From: Vibrio sp. FE10 | GTDB lineage: Bacteria; Pseudomonadota; Gammaproteobacteria; Enterobacterales; Vibrionaceae | Length of the DNA: 64,000 nucleotides | Direction of reading: 5' to 3' | NCBI RefSeq assembly: GCF_030297155.1 | Contig: NZ_AP028067.1 | Location: 1,922,001-1,986,000 of the forward strand | Part shown: positions 1-9,583 of the stretch, in pieces | Numbering within the stretch: the first letter of the stretch is position 1 | How the letters are laid out: the number at the start of each line of letters is the position of its first letter | Position numbers and translations under genes: made by a program | The notes under the pieces: model-generated | What the model was told of the DNA's origin: nothing | Database searches by the model: none | The model's input: only the letters and a program-made list of their open reading frames with translations

Positions 1-2
1 GT

Positions 3-428
3 GAACAAGGAAGAGGATTCGCGGTTGTGGCTGATGAAGTTCGTAACCTTGCGAGTCGTACTCAGAACTCAACCAATGAAGTGCAATCGACGATTGAGAA
101 ACTCACTCAGCAAGCCGAGCGTACCTTTAAAGCAATGCAAAGCAGTAACGAGAAAGTGGACCACAGTGTCGTGGCCTCGAATGAAACACGCCAACAACTG
201 GATGTGATTGTGAATGAATTACACAACGCCAACGACATGGTGGCTCAAATTGCAGCAGCGTCAGAGCAACAAAGCACGGTAGCGACTGAAATGAGTGAAA
301 GTGTTACTGGGATTCATCTGGCGGCTAACGAAGTACTGCAAGCTTCACAATCGCTAGCAGAAGACAGTCAGAAAATGGCCAATACCACAGAGCACCTTAC
401 GGATCAGTTGAAGTACTTTAAGGTTTAA
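3..428 (+). CDS. Methyl-accepting chemotaxis protein, C-terminal part (5' truncated by window edge)
   Basis: The reading frame is already open at the window edge and enters inside the receptor hairpin tip ([12 protein letters not shown]), the CheA/CheW contact region of chemoreceptors. The rest is the descending cytoplasmic helix with heptad-like A/S/Q-rich repeats and typical methylation-helix wording (A-S-E-Q-Q-S). There is no C-terminal CheR/CheB-tethering pentapeptide; it ends K-Y-F-K-V. The ligand domain lies outside the window, so the stimulus cannot be named. A strong terminator follows 50 bp downstream. Confidence 0.93.
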   Translation, partial: EQGRGFAVVADEVRNLASRTQNSTNEVQSTIEKLTQQAERTFKAMQSSNEKVDHSVVASNETRQQLDVIVNELHNANDMVAQIAAASEQQSTVATEMSESVTGIHLAANEVLQASQSLAEDSQKMANTTEHLTDQLKYFKV

Positions 429-473
429 TCCCAAGCTAGGTTTTATCGAGCAAGAACTAAGCTAAAACTTCAT

Positions 474-520
474 AAAAAAACACCTCCGCACTTGAGACAA
501 GTTCGGAGGTGTTTTTGTTT
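474..520 (+). terminator. Intrinsic terminator, probably bidirectional
   Basis: The inverted repeat CACCTCCG ... CGGAGGTG is flanked by an A-run on the left and a T-run on the right. It lies between the chemoreceptor (+) and the MscS gene (-), so it can end both transcripts. Confidence 0.85.
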
Positions 521-594
521 GTAGATGACTGGATTGCTAACTCGCTCAACAAAAGAAGCGCGTTAAGAAACAGAAGTGAGTTAAGCCAATCTTG

Positions 595-1482
595 TTAATG
601 TGCCGTCACTGAAATCTTCGGCGGGTTGATGTTGTGTTTCTTAAACTCTTTCATTACTCGAAGGGTAATATCAGTTTCAAACAATTTCTCATACGCCGTA
701 TCGACCACATAAGCCTTACAAGTCAATTGTATTGCTAGATAGTTGTCGGTAATGGTTTGTTTAACCAGAACCGTAACAGGCTTTGGCAAGTGGATGTAAC
801 GGCTTGAAGAAGCAGCTTCTTGAATCAAGTCACGGGCTAGGGTGATGTCTTCATCCATTCCTACGTAAAACGGAATCACCACCTGCATATCTAATGCGCC
901 ATAGTTACCGCTCGTTGTTACTTCATTTAAGAACTTGTTGTTCGGGATAGTGATGATGTCATCATTCAGCGTTCTCATACGCACTGAACGTAAACCGATA
1001 GTGATAATGTCGCCGTAGTTACCTTCGAACGTGACGCGGTCACCAACTTGGAAAGGTCTATCGATCATTACGGTGATACCCGCGATGAATGACGCCGCCA
1101 AGTCTTTAAGCGCAAAGCCAACGGATACGGCGAGGGTACCACCAATCAGAGCCAGTATTTGGTCGTTAATACGGAAACTCATCATAAACACAATCAGACC
1201 CGTGCTCACATAGATGAAGAACTGCATAAACGATTGAAGCTTTTGCAGCAGCATTCGATATTGAACGAATTGGCTACCGAAGCTAGTGACCATCGAATTG
1301 ATGAACTTGAGCAGCAACCACATTGCGGCAATGACGATAGCGGAGAAGAACACGCCACTCCATCGCACTAAGCTCGCTATCTTCGAGATGTTTTCTACAT
1401 TGGCCAACTCTTCCGTCGCGAAGGTCGGAAAACTCACAGCAGTCGTTAAACCAACAAATAATAGGACAAATAATTTCTTCAT
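595..1482 (-). CDS. MscS-family small-conductance mechanosensitive channel
   Basis: This 295-residue protein has a cleavable-looking signal peptide (residues 1-23, ending F-A-T), membrane segments near 42-60 and 85-103, and a pore-lining TM3 at about 114-137. TM3 has the small-residue pattern G-G-T-L-A-V-S-V-G-F-A typical of MscS. The beta domain follows directly (D-R-P-F-Q-V-G-D-R-V, then I-P-N-N). Family role: a tension-gated inner-membrane pore that releases solutes on hypo-osmotic shock. It starts 1 bp after the stop of the 781-aa gene upstream, so the two are certainly co-transcribed and probably work together. It has no large periplasmic domain of its own; the partner protein supplies one. 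Confidence 0.93.
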   Translation of the reverse strand: MKKLFVLLFVGLTTAVSFPTFATEELANVENISKIASLVRWSGVFFSAIVIAAMWLLLKFINSMVTSFGSQFVQYRMLLQKLQSFMQFFIYVSTGLIVFMMSFRINDQILALIGGTLAVSVGFALKDLAASFIAGITVMIDRPFQVGDRVTFEGNYGDIITIGLRSVRMRTLNDDIITIPNNKFLNEVTTSGNYGALDMQVVIPFYVGMDEDITLARDLIQEAASSSRYIHLPKPVTVLVKQTITDNYLAIQLTCKAYVVDTAYEKLFETDITLRVMKEFKKHNINPPKISVTAH

Positions 1483-1483
1483 T

Positions 1484-3829
1484 TTACTTCACCAAGAGAT
1501 GTTGACGGTCGAGAACGTTCGTAATGTGGCGGAACCAGTGATCGGAAATCTTTGCCTTCTCTTCACTCCAACCGATGTAACCTCGACTTTCGAAGTAACG
1601 TAGAATGCCCGTAATCTCCGCAATACTCAGCTGAGTACAGTCAGACAAAACTTCAGGAGAGGCTATCTCGAGCTGAACAATCGAGCGAAGCACGGCCAAC
1701 ATGGGTTTAGGCATGTTCTCTAACTCTTGCGCTTCAGGCACATGGAACAGCCTAACGACAGCTTGGTCGGTGTCTTTATTTCTATTAAGAGATAAACGGA
1801 AGAAGCGCAGCGCCACTGTTGGATTACCATCAGAGTAATGCCATAGAATTCGATAGAAGCCTTGGCGAGCTCGTTCTTCTTCTGTCATCTCATCTTGATC
1901 CCATTGTTTAGGAACCACCAAACCATCAAACGACAACGGCTTTTCTAACTCGGTATTGATACGGCTTGTCAGTAGCTCACCGATTTGCTTCTCAGTCCAA
2001 CGAGGTAAGAAACACACGAAATCAAACAATAGACGCTCACCACGAGCTCTATCCACAAATCGCCAGCTTGATTTAGCAATCGACATCACCACGCGGTGAT
2101 TCTTTTTAGAACGGCGCAGCAAGTTGGTTAAGCGAATCAAATCGGATAGGCCGCCAACCATCGGCTTAACAAGTCGTTGTGCATTGTCGATTGCGATCAA
2201 GTAAGTGGTTTCACTTTTACGCAAATGAGCAAGAATCTGAATTTCAGTCGCTTCTTCTTCCAGTCCGATGCTTACAGCCAAATGACAAAGAAACTCTTTG
2301 TAACCGGCGTAAGGGCAGCTAACGTAGATTGGCTCAGCGTTGGTAACTTTATGGAGTAACGTATAGAGCAGGGTTGTAGAACCCACACCACGTTCACCAG
2401 ATACAATACAAATCGCGGGGCTGTCAGACATCAGATAGCGATTGAGTTGTTTCACTTCATCGCCCGCGTAGTCAATCAACGTACTATCAATAGAACCTGG
2501 TAGAACGTATTCAAACGTTTGGTCGCCTTTGATTCTCACCAGATTCTGTTGGTTTTTATCAAGGTCGGACTGTTTCGCAACTTCAATTCTGAACAGGTAA
2601 GCCAACGCTTGGCTAAATAGGGTATAACCGGATAGCAACGCCATGATTCGATGTTGGAAGGTGTACACCGTTAGCCACACAACACCAATTGCGGTTGCCA
2701 GAATATTGAGAATAAAGGTGTCTTGACGATTCACCGCCCAATTGACCCACACAGGGCGATCGGAAATATGATGCAACGCGTCAAACACCTTCGCACGCCA
2801 TAGCCTCAATACTGAGATAGTCACAAGAACAAACCAGAAGAACAGCGCACTGTAGATCCAGCTGTAAATCGTGCCTTTACCTAGCGTACGGATTGAAATC
2901 TGAAGAATCACACCCGCAACGATAAAACTCCATACATAACGACGAATCGTTGAAAGTCGCAGCGCAATGACTTCTTGGTTTGAAGTTCGGCTAATACGGA
3001 ACGCGAATTCCAGAATAAAGCTAATAGCTATCGAGCCACCAAGAATCCACCACGTAAAGATCTCTAGGAAAATCAGGTGCTGTAAGCTCGGTATGCTTGA
3101 GAGAATACGCAATGAAATAGTAATCGCGATTAACCACGCTATGGCGCGATGGGCACGGCTCACGTACCAAATCAAACGCACTAAGAAGGGAGGGTTCTGC
3201 TTAGCTTCCAAGAAATTAACTCGGAACAATTCAATCAGGCGCGTACTGTTTGATAGCCACCACACTAAAGCGAAGTAAATAAACAGCACTTTCAAAGAGG
3301 CCCAAATAACAGGCACTGGCGAAATGAAGATATCAGTGATCAGCGCTTTGAAGCTACGAGTTTGGAAATACACCAAATATTCAACGTTGAGCTTAGTCAG
3401 TCGCCACTCTTGCTTAAACTGCGTGACACCATAAGGGCCAAAACCCGTTAAGCGCTCTTTGTTCGCGGTGGTAGTCTGCTCAAGTAAATGCTGCTTACTC
3501 ACATTTAAACTGTTTAACGTTACGTAGCTCGATTCAACGTCAAACCACAAATCCGCATCACTTTTCTTTCGATAATCCAGAAGCTGTTGATCAAAGGTTG
3601 CGATTTGTTGGTTTTGAACACGAAGTACTTCAGCCAATAAAACATTGACCTTACGTTTGTCTGCCGCCTCCATAAACAAAGGGTCGGGGAGTGCATTAAT
3701 GCGTTGATCCAGATCTTGGGCAATGTCAGACACCTGAGGACGTGACTGCAAGTCATATTCCAAGTTGGCATGACTAGGCCAAGAGAGCATGGCTAAAATG
3801 AACAATAAGAAGCGCGATAGTGAACGCAT
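1484..3829 (-). CDS. Large membrane protein with periplasmic coiled coil, TM bundle and cytoplasmic NTPase-like domain (MscS partner)
   Basis: The function is not established. The 781 residues read in order as: signal peptide (1-21), a periplasmic helical region to about residue 160 resembling the N-terminal regions of large MscK-type channels, about six or seven membrane segments (roughly 170-420), a cytoplasmic NTPase-like domain (about 450-640), and a C-terminal winged-helix-like stretch. The P-loop position reads G478-E-R-G-V-G-S484-T485, so the Walker A lysine is serine; a Walker B-like strand ends at D548 (L-I-A-I-D-N-A). Tight coupling to the MscS gene suggests an accessory or gating subunit. 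Alternatives are a STAND-type sensor or an inactive ATPase scaffold. Confidence 0.75.
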   Translation of the reverse strand: MRSLSRFLLFILAMLSWPSHANLEYDLQSRPQVSDIAQDLDQRINALPDPLFMEAADKRKVNVLLAEVLRVQNQQIATFDQQLLDYRKKSDADLWFDVESSYVTLNSLNVSKQHLLEQTTTANKERLTGFGPYGVTQFKQEWRLTKLNVEYLVYFQTRSFKALITDIFISPVPVIWASLKVLFIYFALVWWLSNSTRLIELFRVNFLEAKQNPPFLVRLIWYVSRAHRAIAWLIAITISLRILSSIPSLQHLIFLEIFTWWILGGSIAISFILEFAFRISRTSNQEVIALRLSTIRRYVWSFIVAGVILQISIRTLGKGTIYSWIYSALFFWFVLVTISVLRLWRAKVFDALHHISDRPVWVNWAVNRQDTFILNILATAIGVVWLTVYTFQHRIMALLSGYTLFSQALAYLFRIEVAKQSDLDKNQQNLVRIKGDQTFEYVLPGSIDSTLIDYAGDEVKQLNRYLMSDSPAICIVSGERGVGSTTLLYTLLHKVTNAEPIYVSCPYAGYKEFLCHLAVSIGLEEEATEIQILAHLRKSETTYLIAIDNAQRLVKPMVGGLSDLIRLTNLLRRSKKNHRVVMSIAKSSWRFVDRARGERLLFDFVCFLPRWTEKQIGELLTSRINTELEKPLSFDGLVVPKQWDQDEMTEEERARQGFYRILWHYSDGNPTVALRFFRLSLNRNKDTDQAVVRLFHVPEAQELENMPKPMLAVLRSIVQLEIASPEVLSDCTQLSIAEITGILRYFESRGYIGWSEEKAKISDHWFRHITNVLDRQHLLVK

Positions 3830-4290
3830 AAAAGTCTCTTAGAATTATGAGGTTAGGATTACTATAGTTAGATAATGGTGCTTTGTGAAATCTAACCCTT
3901 TTTCGGGGGCGAGTACTTTATTCCTGTTTCTTTCGTCTTTGTCATGAAATTGTCAGGGTTTGGGCTAGTATTTGAGCATCAGCCAGTACCGTAAACAAAT
4001 AGGCTGAAAGTAGGTTAGGTTATAACGATGCGCCGTGCGATATATTCAATTGTCGGTAGAATTTAAGCCGTTATATAAGCCCCATTATCGGCGGTTGTTC
4101 GATATTTTGTATTTTACGGACTGTGGCGTTTTTATGAACACAAAGAGAAAATCAAAAGTGTGAGTCAGCTCAAATTATGATTTGGCTAGGTTATCACTCA
4201 CTTAATGGCCTGTAATTGCAATCAATACTTGAAGTTAAAGCCCCGAAGAAGTACCGTTGCGGCGTTTTTCACATTAAAAAGGTAAAGGCA
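3830..4290. other. Intergenic region between divergent genes
   Basis: This 461-bp AT-rich spacer separates the minus-strand membrane NTPase gene from ybiT on the plus strand, and must hold both promoters. I see no convincing operator, RNA gene or repeat. The longer ybiT reading frame back to a TTG at 4216 lacks family similarity and was not used. Confidence 0.5.
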
Positions 4291-5874
4291 TTGATCTCCA
4301 CAGCAAATATCACTCAACAATTCGGCGCTAAGCCACTTTTCGAAAATATTTCAGTTAAGTTCGGCGAAGGTAACCGTTACGGTTTAATCGGCGCGAATGG
4401 CTGTGGTAAATCGACGTTCATGAAGATCCTATCAGGTGAACTTGAACCAAGTGCTGGTAACGTAAGCTACGACCCAAACGAGCGTGTAGCTAAACTAAAC
4501 CAAGACCAATTTGCTTACGAAGAATTCACGGTAATCGACACGGTTATCATGGGTCACAAAGAGCTTTGGGCTATTAAGCAAGAGCGTGACCGCATTTACT
4601 CTTTGCCTGAAATGAGCGAAGAGGACGGCATGAAAGTGGCTGATCTTGAAGTTCAGTTCGCTGAAATGGACGGTTACATGGCAGAAGCGAAAGCGGGTGA
4701 GCTTCTTCTTGCTGTAGGTATTGAAGAATCACTGCACTTCGGTCTAATGAGCGAAGTAGCACCAGGTTGGAAACTTCGTGTTCTATTGTCTCAAGTACTG
4801 TTTGCAGACCCGCATATCATGCTTCTTGACGAACCAACGAACAACCTGGACATGGACACCATCAAGTGGTTGGAAGATACGCTTAACCAACGTAACTGCA
4901 CAATGATCATCATTTCGCATGACCGTCACTTCCTAAACTCAGTTTGTACACACATGGCTGACCTTGATTACGGCGCACTTCGCCTGTTCCCTGGCAACTA
5001 CGATGAGTACATGACAGCAGCGACACAAGCTCGTGAACGTCTACTTTCTGATAACGCGAAGAAGAAAGCACAAATTGCTGAACTTCAAACGTTCGTTTCT
5101 CGTTTCTCTGCTAACGCATCTAAAGCGAAACAAGCAACGTCTCGTGCTAAACAGATCGACAAGATTCAACTAGACGAAGTTAAAGCGTCTAGCCGTCAAA
5201 ACCCATTCATCCGTTTCGAACAGTCTAAAGAACTATTCCGTAACGCACTTGTGGTTGAAAACCTAGCTCAAGGCTTTGAAGAAGACCTATACAACAAGTT
5301 CGATGCAATTTTCGAAGTTGGTGAGCGTGTTGCTATCATCGGTGAGAATGGCGTAGGTAAAACAACGCTTCTTAACACGCTAGCGGGTGCTCTAGAAGCG
5401 CGCGAAGGTGAGTACAAGTGGTCTGAAAACTCAAACATCGGTTACTATGCTCAAGATCACGCACATGATTTTGAAAAAGACATGAACCTGTTTGATTGGA
5501 TGAGCCAATGGCGTCAAGAAGGCGAAGACGAGCAAGTTGTTCGTGGCTTCCTAGGTCGTATGCTGTTTGGCCAAGACGACATCAAGAAATCTGTAAAGGT
5601 TATCTCTGGTGGTGAGCAAGGTCGTATGCTTCTTGGCAAGATCATGATGCACAAGCCAAACATCCTTCTAATGGATGAACCAACGAACCACATGGATATG
5701 GAATCTATCGAAGCGCTTAACTTGGCTCTTGAGAACTACAAAGGCACATTGTTCTTCGTATCTCATGACCGCGTATTCGTAGACTCTCTAGCTACTCGTG
5801 TTCTTGAAATCAAAGACGGCAAGATCAACGATTTCCGCGGTACTTACGCTGAGTTCTTGAAAGCACGCGCTTAG
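4291..5874 (+). CDS. ybiT: ABC-F family ATPase YbiT
   Basis: This soluble tandem ABC protein of about 527 aa closely follows E. coli YbiT over its whole length. ABC1 has G-A-N-G-C-G-K-S-T, the YbiT-typical unusual signature A-P-G-W-K-L-R-V in place of LSGGQ, and [10 protein letters not shown]. The linker (P-tM region) has the repeated [13 protein letters not shown] element. ABC2 has [17 protein letters not shown] and [13 protein letters not shown] proteins act at the ribosomal E site; YbiT's exact job is unclear. I chose the TTG at 4291 because an AGG-rich Shine-Dalgarno lies 5-10 nt upstream and the protein then starts as the family does; the upstream 25 residues look non-native. Confidence 0.93.
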   Translation: MISTANITQQFGAKPLFENISVKFGEGNRYGLIGANGCGKSTFMKILSGELEPSAGNVSYDPNERVAKLNQDQFAYEEFTVIDTVIMGHKELWAIKQERDRIYSLPEMSEEDGMKVADLEVQFAEMDGYMAEAKAGELLLAVGIEESLHFGLMSEVAPGWKLRVLLSQVLFADPHIMLLDEPTNNLDMDTIKWLEDTLNQRNCTMIIISHDRHFLNSVCTHMADLDYGALRLFPGNYDEYMTAATQARERLLSDNAKKKAQIAELQTFVSRFSANASKAKQATSRAKQIDKIQLDEVKASSRQNPFIRFEQSKELFRNALVVENLAQGFEEDLYNKFDAIFEVGERVAIIGENGVGKTTLLNTLAGALEAREGEYKWSENSNIGYYAQDHAHDFEKDMNLFDWMSQWRQEGEDEQVVRGFLGRMLFGQDDIKKSVKVISGGEQGRMLLGKIMMHKPNILLMDEPTNHMDMESIEALNLALENYKGTLFFVSHDRVFVDSLATRVLEIKDGKINDFRGTYAEFLKARA

Positions 5875-5942
5875 TACGCATTAAACATGGTACGCATTAA
5901 GCACGAATACGTAATACAACGTTAGTACGTATTCCTGATTAA

Positions 5943-5985
5943 AAAGGCCTCTATCTTATTCGCTAAGATAGAGGCCTTTTGTTTG
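5943..5985 (+). terminator. Intrinsic terminator, bidirectional
   Basis: A long perfect stem, AAAAGGCCTCTATCTTA paired with TAAGATAGAGGCCTTTT around TTCGC, lies between ybiT (+) and the convergent chemoreceptor gene (-). It has A/T tracts on both sides. Confidence 0.92.
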
Positions 5986-6071
5986 TCTCGGTCTTTTACA
6001 CACTTGGTCTTTTAAGCAAGTCTCTTTGTATCAAAAAGTTCGAGCGGTTAGTCTCAAGTACTTGTTACTAA

Positions 6072-7961
6072 TCAATACTTAAACTGCGCCACTATTTTCT
6101 CAAGCTTCACACTCACATTAGATACTTGCTCGCTGCAACGAACAGATCCTGACACCACTGTATGAGTATCACTCGCTAGGTGTGCGATATCGGTGATGTT
6201 GCGGTCAATTTCCGCTGATACCATGGATTGCTCTTCTGACGCCGTGGCAATCTGGCTGTTTAAGTCGAACATCTCTCCGACCTGAAAGTGTATCCCCTCA
6301 ATCGCATTCACCACGTCTTTGGTTTGGTGTTTAACTAACCCCGTTTGCTCTAAGCTCACCGACATCTTAGCGACCGTTTTTGCTATTCCCGACGTTAGAC
6401 CATGAATGGTCGATTCAATTTGATGGGTTGAATCGTTGGTCATTAGTGAAAGCTCTCTCACTTCAGAGGCCACGACAGCAAACCCACGGCCATGGTCACC
6501 GGCACGCGCAGCTTCTATCGCTGCATTTAGTGCGAGTAGGTTAGTTTGTTCAGCAATGCCTTGAATCGTAGTAACGACTTGGTTGATTTCGCGACTCTGA
6601 TCTTCAAGCTGAACAATTAGGTTTTGAGACTCTGCAATATTCTCGGCCAGCACATTAATGCTGTCATTGGTTGCGTGGGTTTCTTGCAACGCCTGATGTG
6701 CATTGTCTTTGATCTTCTCAGCGTTCATCGCTGCATTTTCTATATTCGCCGTCACTTCATTACTGGTCATCACCAGCTCATTAACTGCCGTCGCTACTGA
6801 TTCAGATTGTTGCTTCTGCTTTTCAGCATTACTCATACTTTTGATTGCCGCTTCTTCAGAGCTACACGAACTATCGGTCAACACCGTCATCACGCCAGAC
6901 AGCTCTTTAATATTGCCATGCAGTTTATTGATGAAGGTATCGAAGGAGTGCGCCAACTGAGCAAGTTCATCATTGCCTTTGGCGTTCATGCGCACGGTTA
7001 AGTCACCATCTCCATTCGCAATCGACTCCATCATCACGTTTATCGCTTTGATTCGCGCCAGTATGTTGCGACCAATGAATACCAACAACAAAGAAAGAAG
7101 AGCCACGATAGCTGCACCAAATAGATGTAGTGTGTTTTTGGTATGTGTGCTCGCTGCTGTGATAGCTTGGCTTATCTCGGTTTGTACCGCTTCAATGGCT
7201 TGTTCTGTTCGGTGGACGTTGCTACGTAAGGCGCCTCTAAGACCGAGTTCTGCCGACAAGCCTAAATTGGTGTTAGCCAGCAGGAGCGTTTCAACCGCAG
7301 TCTTGTAGTCCGAGTAGGCTTGCTCTGTCGCAACAGACGTTTGAGAGTAGGGTTCAAACTCTTTAAGAGCATTCGCTAACGCCATGTGTGTTTGGTCATT
7401 GATATGAGCGAGATAATGGAAGTCTTTTTCAATCAACTCCAATAGCGCAAGCTCTAACGCCAAACTCGATTCAGATTCGATCGCTGATTTTAAAGCGGTT
7501 CTTTTGCCATCTAACGCAGCGACAAAGCCTAAGGGCGCGGTCGTACGTTCAATGTTATTCACTTGTTCGACGATTTGGTGAAACTGCTTTTGATATTGAT
7601 GAAGAGTGTCCGAAATCTGCGTCATTTGGTCGGACAGGTGAAGCTCGTGCGAGGTTAGGGTTTGGTTCAAAGTCACCAGTCGTTGATTCAAGGTATCGGC
7701 GGTTTTGTCGAAACGCTCTGCGTATTTTTGATCATTGCGAGCTAAGAAATCTTTTTCGTGTCGCCTCAGAGTGAGTAGGTCAACCGAGCTCCTCAAATTT
7801 TCAGTGGCAGCTCGTTCCAGCGATTCTAGTTTGTCTAAGCTGAACTGCTCGTAGATGGCATAGATGAAGACTGAAACAAACAAAGTCAGGTTGATTAGAA
7901 TGAATTTACTGCGTATTGAAAGAGACAGCGAATGACGCTGAGGTTCCGATGGATTACTCAT
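6072..7961 (-). CDS. Methyl-accepting chemotaxis protein with a helical (HBM-like) sensor domain
   Basis: This 629-aa transmembrane receptor has TM1 at about residues 23-41, a periplasmic all-helical sensor of about 240 aa, TM2 at about 280-300, a HAMP domain, and a signalling hairpin with the conserved tip (I-A-E-Q-T-N-L-L-A-L-N-A-A-I-E-A-A-R-A-G). The start of the sensor reads L-R-R-H-E-K-D-F-L-A-R-N-D, the hallmark of helical bimodular (HBM) sensors such as McpS, which bind small organic acids or purines in characterised relatives. The ligand here is unknown. It is a single-gene unit. Start ATG at 7961 has AAAGGGAA upstream. Confidence 0.93.
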   Translation of the reverse strand: MSNPSEPQRHSLSLSIRSKFILINLTLFVSVFIYAIYEQFSLDKLESLERAATENLRSSVDLLTLRRHEKDFLARNDQKYAERFDKTADTLNQRLVTLNQTLTSHELHLSDQMTQISDTLHQYQKQFHQIVEQVNNIERTTAPLGFVAALDGKRTALKSAIESESSLALELALLELIEKDFHYLAHINDQTHMALANALKEFEPYSQTSVATEQAYSDYKTAVETLLLANTNLGLSAELGLRGALRSNVHRTEQAIEAVQTEISQAITAASTHTKNTLHLFGAAIVALLSLLLVFIGRNILARIKAINVMMESIANGDGDLTVRMNAKGNDELAQLAHSFDTFINKLHGNIKELSGVMTVLTDSSCSSEEAAIKSMSNAEKQKQQSESVATAVNELVMTSNEVTANIENAAMNAEKIKDNAHQALQETHATNDSINVLAENIAESQNLIVQLEDQSREINQVVTTIQGIAEQTNLLALNAAIEAARAGDHGRGFAVVASEVRELSLMTNDSTHQIESTIHGLTSGIAKTVAKMSVSLEQTGLVKHQTKDVVNAIEGIHFQVGEMFDLNSQIATASEEQSMVSAEIDRNITDIAHLASDTHTVVSGSVRCSEQVSNVSVKLEKIVAQFKY

Positions 7962-8288
7962 GGTTAATTCCCTTTAAGCCAGTGACGTTGATATTCATCT
8001 TTGTTTTATAATTAATAGATTCATCAAAATGATGAATATGTAACTAATAGCTTATAAGGTTGTTAAAGCAAGATTCGTCTACAACTAAGGTCGAAGGAAA
8101 CGTTATTTATCTGCAAACGAAAATCAGTGGGGATCATCTGTGAGTACCTTTGATAGCAAAACTTGATAAAAAAGCCCTAGGCTTCTTCGTTAAGCAGTTA
8201 AATAGCGGCGTAACTAAGTCATTGGGTCACTAAGTTATTGGGAAGCTTAATATTCATACCTTGAAGTGAGCATTGAACGAATACAAAA
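7962..8288. other. Intergenic region upstream of the chemoreceptor with a palindrome
   Basis: This non-coding spacer includes the perfect inverted repeat TTCATCA-aaa-TGATGAA at 8030-8046, about 70 bp upstream of the receptor start codon. It is suitably placed for an operator but I cannot assign it to a regulator. Nothing else is recognised. Confidence 0.4.
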
Positions 8289-8330
8289 ATGCCGCTCATC
8301 AGTGTTGATGAACGGCATCGTTTCTTTTTT
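8289..8330 (-). terminator. Intrinsic terminator of fdhD
   Basis: The hairpin ATGCCG-c-TCATCA-gtgt-TGATGA-a-CGGCAT has a T-run on the minus-strand side (reading CGGCATTTTTG) and another T-run on the plus side, just downstream of fdhD. Confidence 0.85.
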
Positions 8331-8388
8331 GTGCTAGCTCGGTGTTCTATTATTCGACTGAACTAAGGTATCAACTGGGCTTTTGAAT

Positions 8389-9228
8389 CTAGCTTTCAGA
8401 TGAAGCCTGTTCACCTTTTACATCGAATTCAATCTTCTCTGCGCCAGTGAACACTTGGAAACGCAGGCCTTTAGCGCGAGCAATGGTCGTGATGCCAAAT
8501 TGCTGAGCTAAGTCTAAGCCCATTTGCGTTACGCCAGAACGTGATAGCAGAACAGGAATACCCATTTGCGCCACTTTGATGACCATTTCAGAGGTTAGAC
8601 GACCAGTGGTGTAAAAGATCTTATCTGCGCCATCTTCTTTGTTAAGCCACATCTCACCAGCTAAGGTATCTACAGCATTGTGACGGCCTACATCTTCAAC
8701 AAACGATAGCACCTTATCGTCTTTGCAAACAGCGCAGCCATGTACCGCGCCAGCTTTCTTGTACGTGTCGTTGTAATGAGTCAGCGCTTCTAAAGCCGTG
8801 TAGATTTCAGATTGCTTAATCTTGGTCTGCGGCACTTGGTAATCTTCCAACTGCTTCATCACGTTACCAAACATGGTGCCCTGACCACAGCCAGATGTCA
8901 CTGTCTTCTTCTTCAGCGCTTGCTCAAGTTGGCTGGTATCTTCTTTGGTGATAACCGCTGCAGAGCTGGTTTCCCAATCGATGATGATAGATTCAACCGC
9001 TTCAGGGTCGGAAAGGAAGCTTTGATTCTTCAAATAACCCAAGACTAAAGATTCAGGGCGTGAGCCGAGAGTCATCAGGGTTACGATCTCTTTCCAGTTC
9101 AACATGACGGTAAGAGGACGTTCACAAGCGATCTGTTTGGTTAGCTTCTCACCATATTCGTCAAACACTTCAACTTCGATTGTCTGAAGTGGATTTTCGC
9201 TGGTTTTTATTATGTTTGGTTTTACCAC
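8389..9228 (-). CDS. fdhD: FdhD, sulfurtransferase for formate dehydrogenase maturation
   Basis: FdhD passes sulfur from a cysteine desulfurase to the molybdenum cofactor of formate dehydrogenase. Family motifs are present: A-G-A-V-H and E-D-V-G-R-H-N-A-V-D (cofactor-binding core) and T-T-G-R-L-T-S-E-M. The catalytic loop reads T-S-G-C114-G-Q-G, so only the first cysteine of the E. coli CxxC pair is present; another C-x2-C (C166, C169) lies just after the VHG motif. GTG at 9228 is preferred over GTG at 9234 because AGGAA is then 6 nt upstream. It is transcribed divergently from the formate dehydrogenase genes it serves. Confidence 0.95.
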   Translation of the reverse strand: MVKPNIIKTSENPLQTIEVEVFDEYGEKLTKQIACERPLTVMLNWKEIVTLMTLGSRPESLVLGYLKNQSFLSDPEAVESIIIDWETSSAAVITKEDTSQLEQALKKKTVTSGCGQGTMFGNVMKQLEDYQVPQTKIKQSEIYTALEALTHYNDTYKKAGAVHGCAVCKDDKVLSFVEDVGRHNAVDTLAGEMWLNKEDGADKIFYTTGRLTSEMVIKVAQMGIPVLLSRSGVTQMGLDLAQQFGITTIARAKGLRFQVFTGAEKIEFDVKGEQASSES

Positions 9229-9583
9229 AATCACTTCCTACTTAATGAGATAGGGTTGTAACAAGACGGTCTAACGCCGCTCTTGTTAATCGATTCTTTA
9301 GTCCATGCTTAAAGCAAATCTCATTCCAAAATAACGGGTATTCAGGAAAACATGAAGCATTCGATTAAAATAGCGCAAAATATGAGAGTTCACCGTGTGT
9401 AGTTGTCTGAATTTACGTGTATCGACTAACGTTATAGGGCGACTCAATAACGGAAGCCATCATGTAAGAGGGCAAAAATTAACGTGTATTGGCGTGTTTA
9501 TTGCTTTATAGGGCTTATATGATTGAGCGAAGTACAAAATGTCCTAAGCACATTCAAACCAAAGAAAATCAATTGGGTGAAGT
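9229..9583. promoter_or_regulatory. Divergent promoter region fdhD / DUF3305
   Basis: This AT-rich 355-bp spacer must carry promoters for fdhD (-) and the DUF3305-DUF3306 pair (+). I find no FNR box or sigma-54 element here, unlike the next promoter region at 10.8 kb. Confidence 0.5.

Noticed and set aside
1031..1043. GTGACGCGGTCAC, near-match to matS
   Set aside because: One mismatch at the pyrimidine position and inside a coding region; not listed as a site, only mentioned as a possible weak one.
2171..2197. TCGAT-TGCG-ATCAA, FNR-box-like
   Set aside because: Inside the 781-aa coding sequence, far from any start codon; expected by chance in 64 kb.
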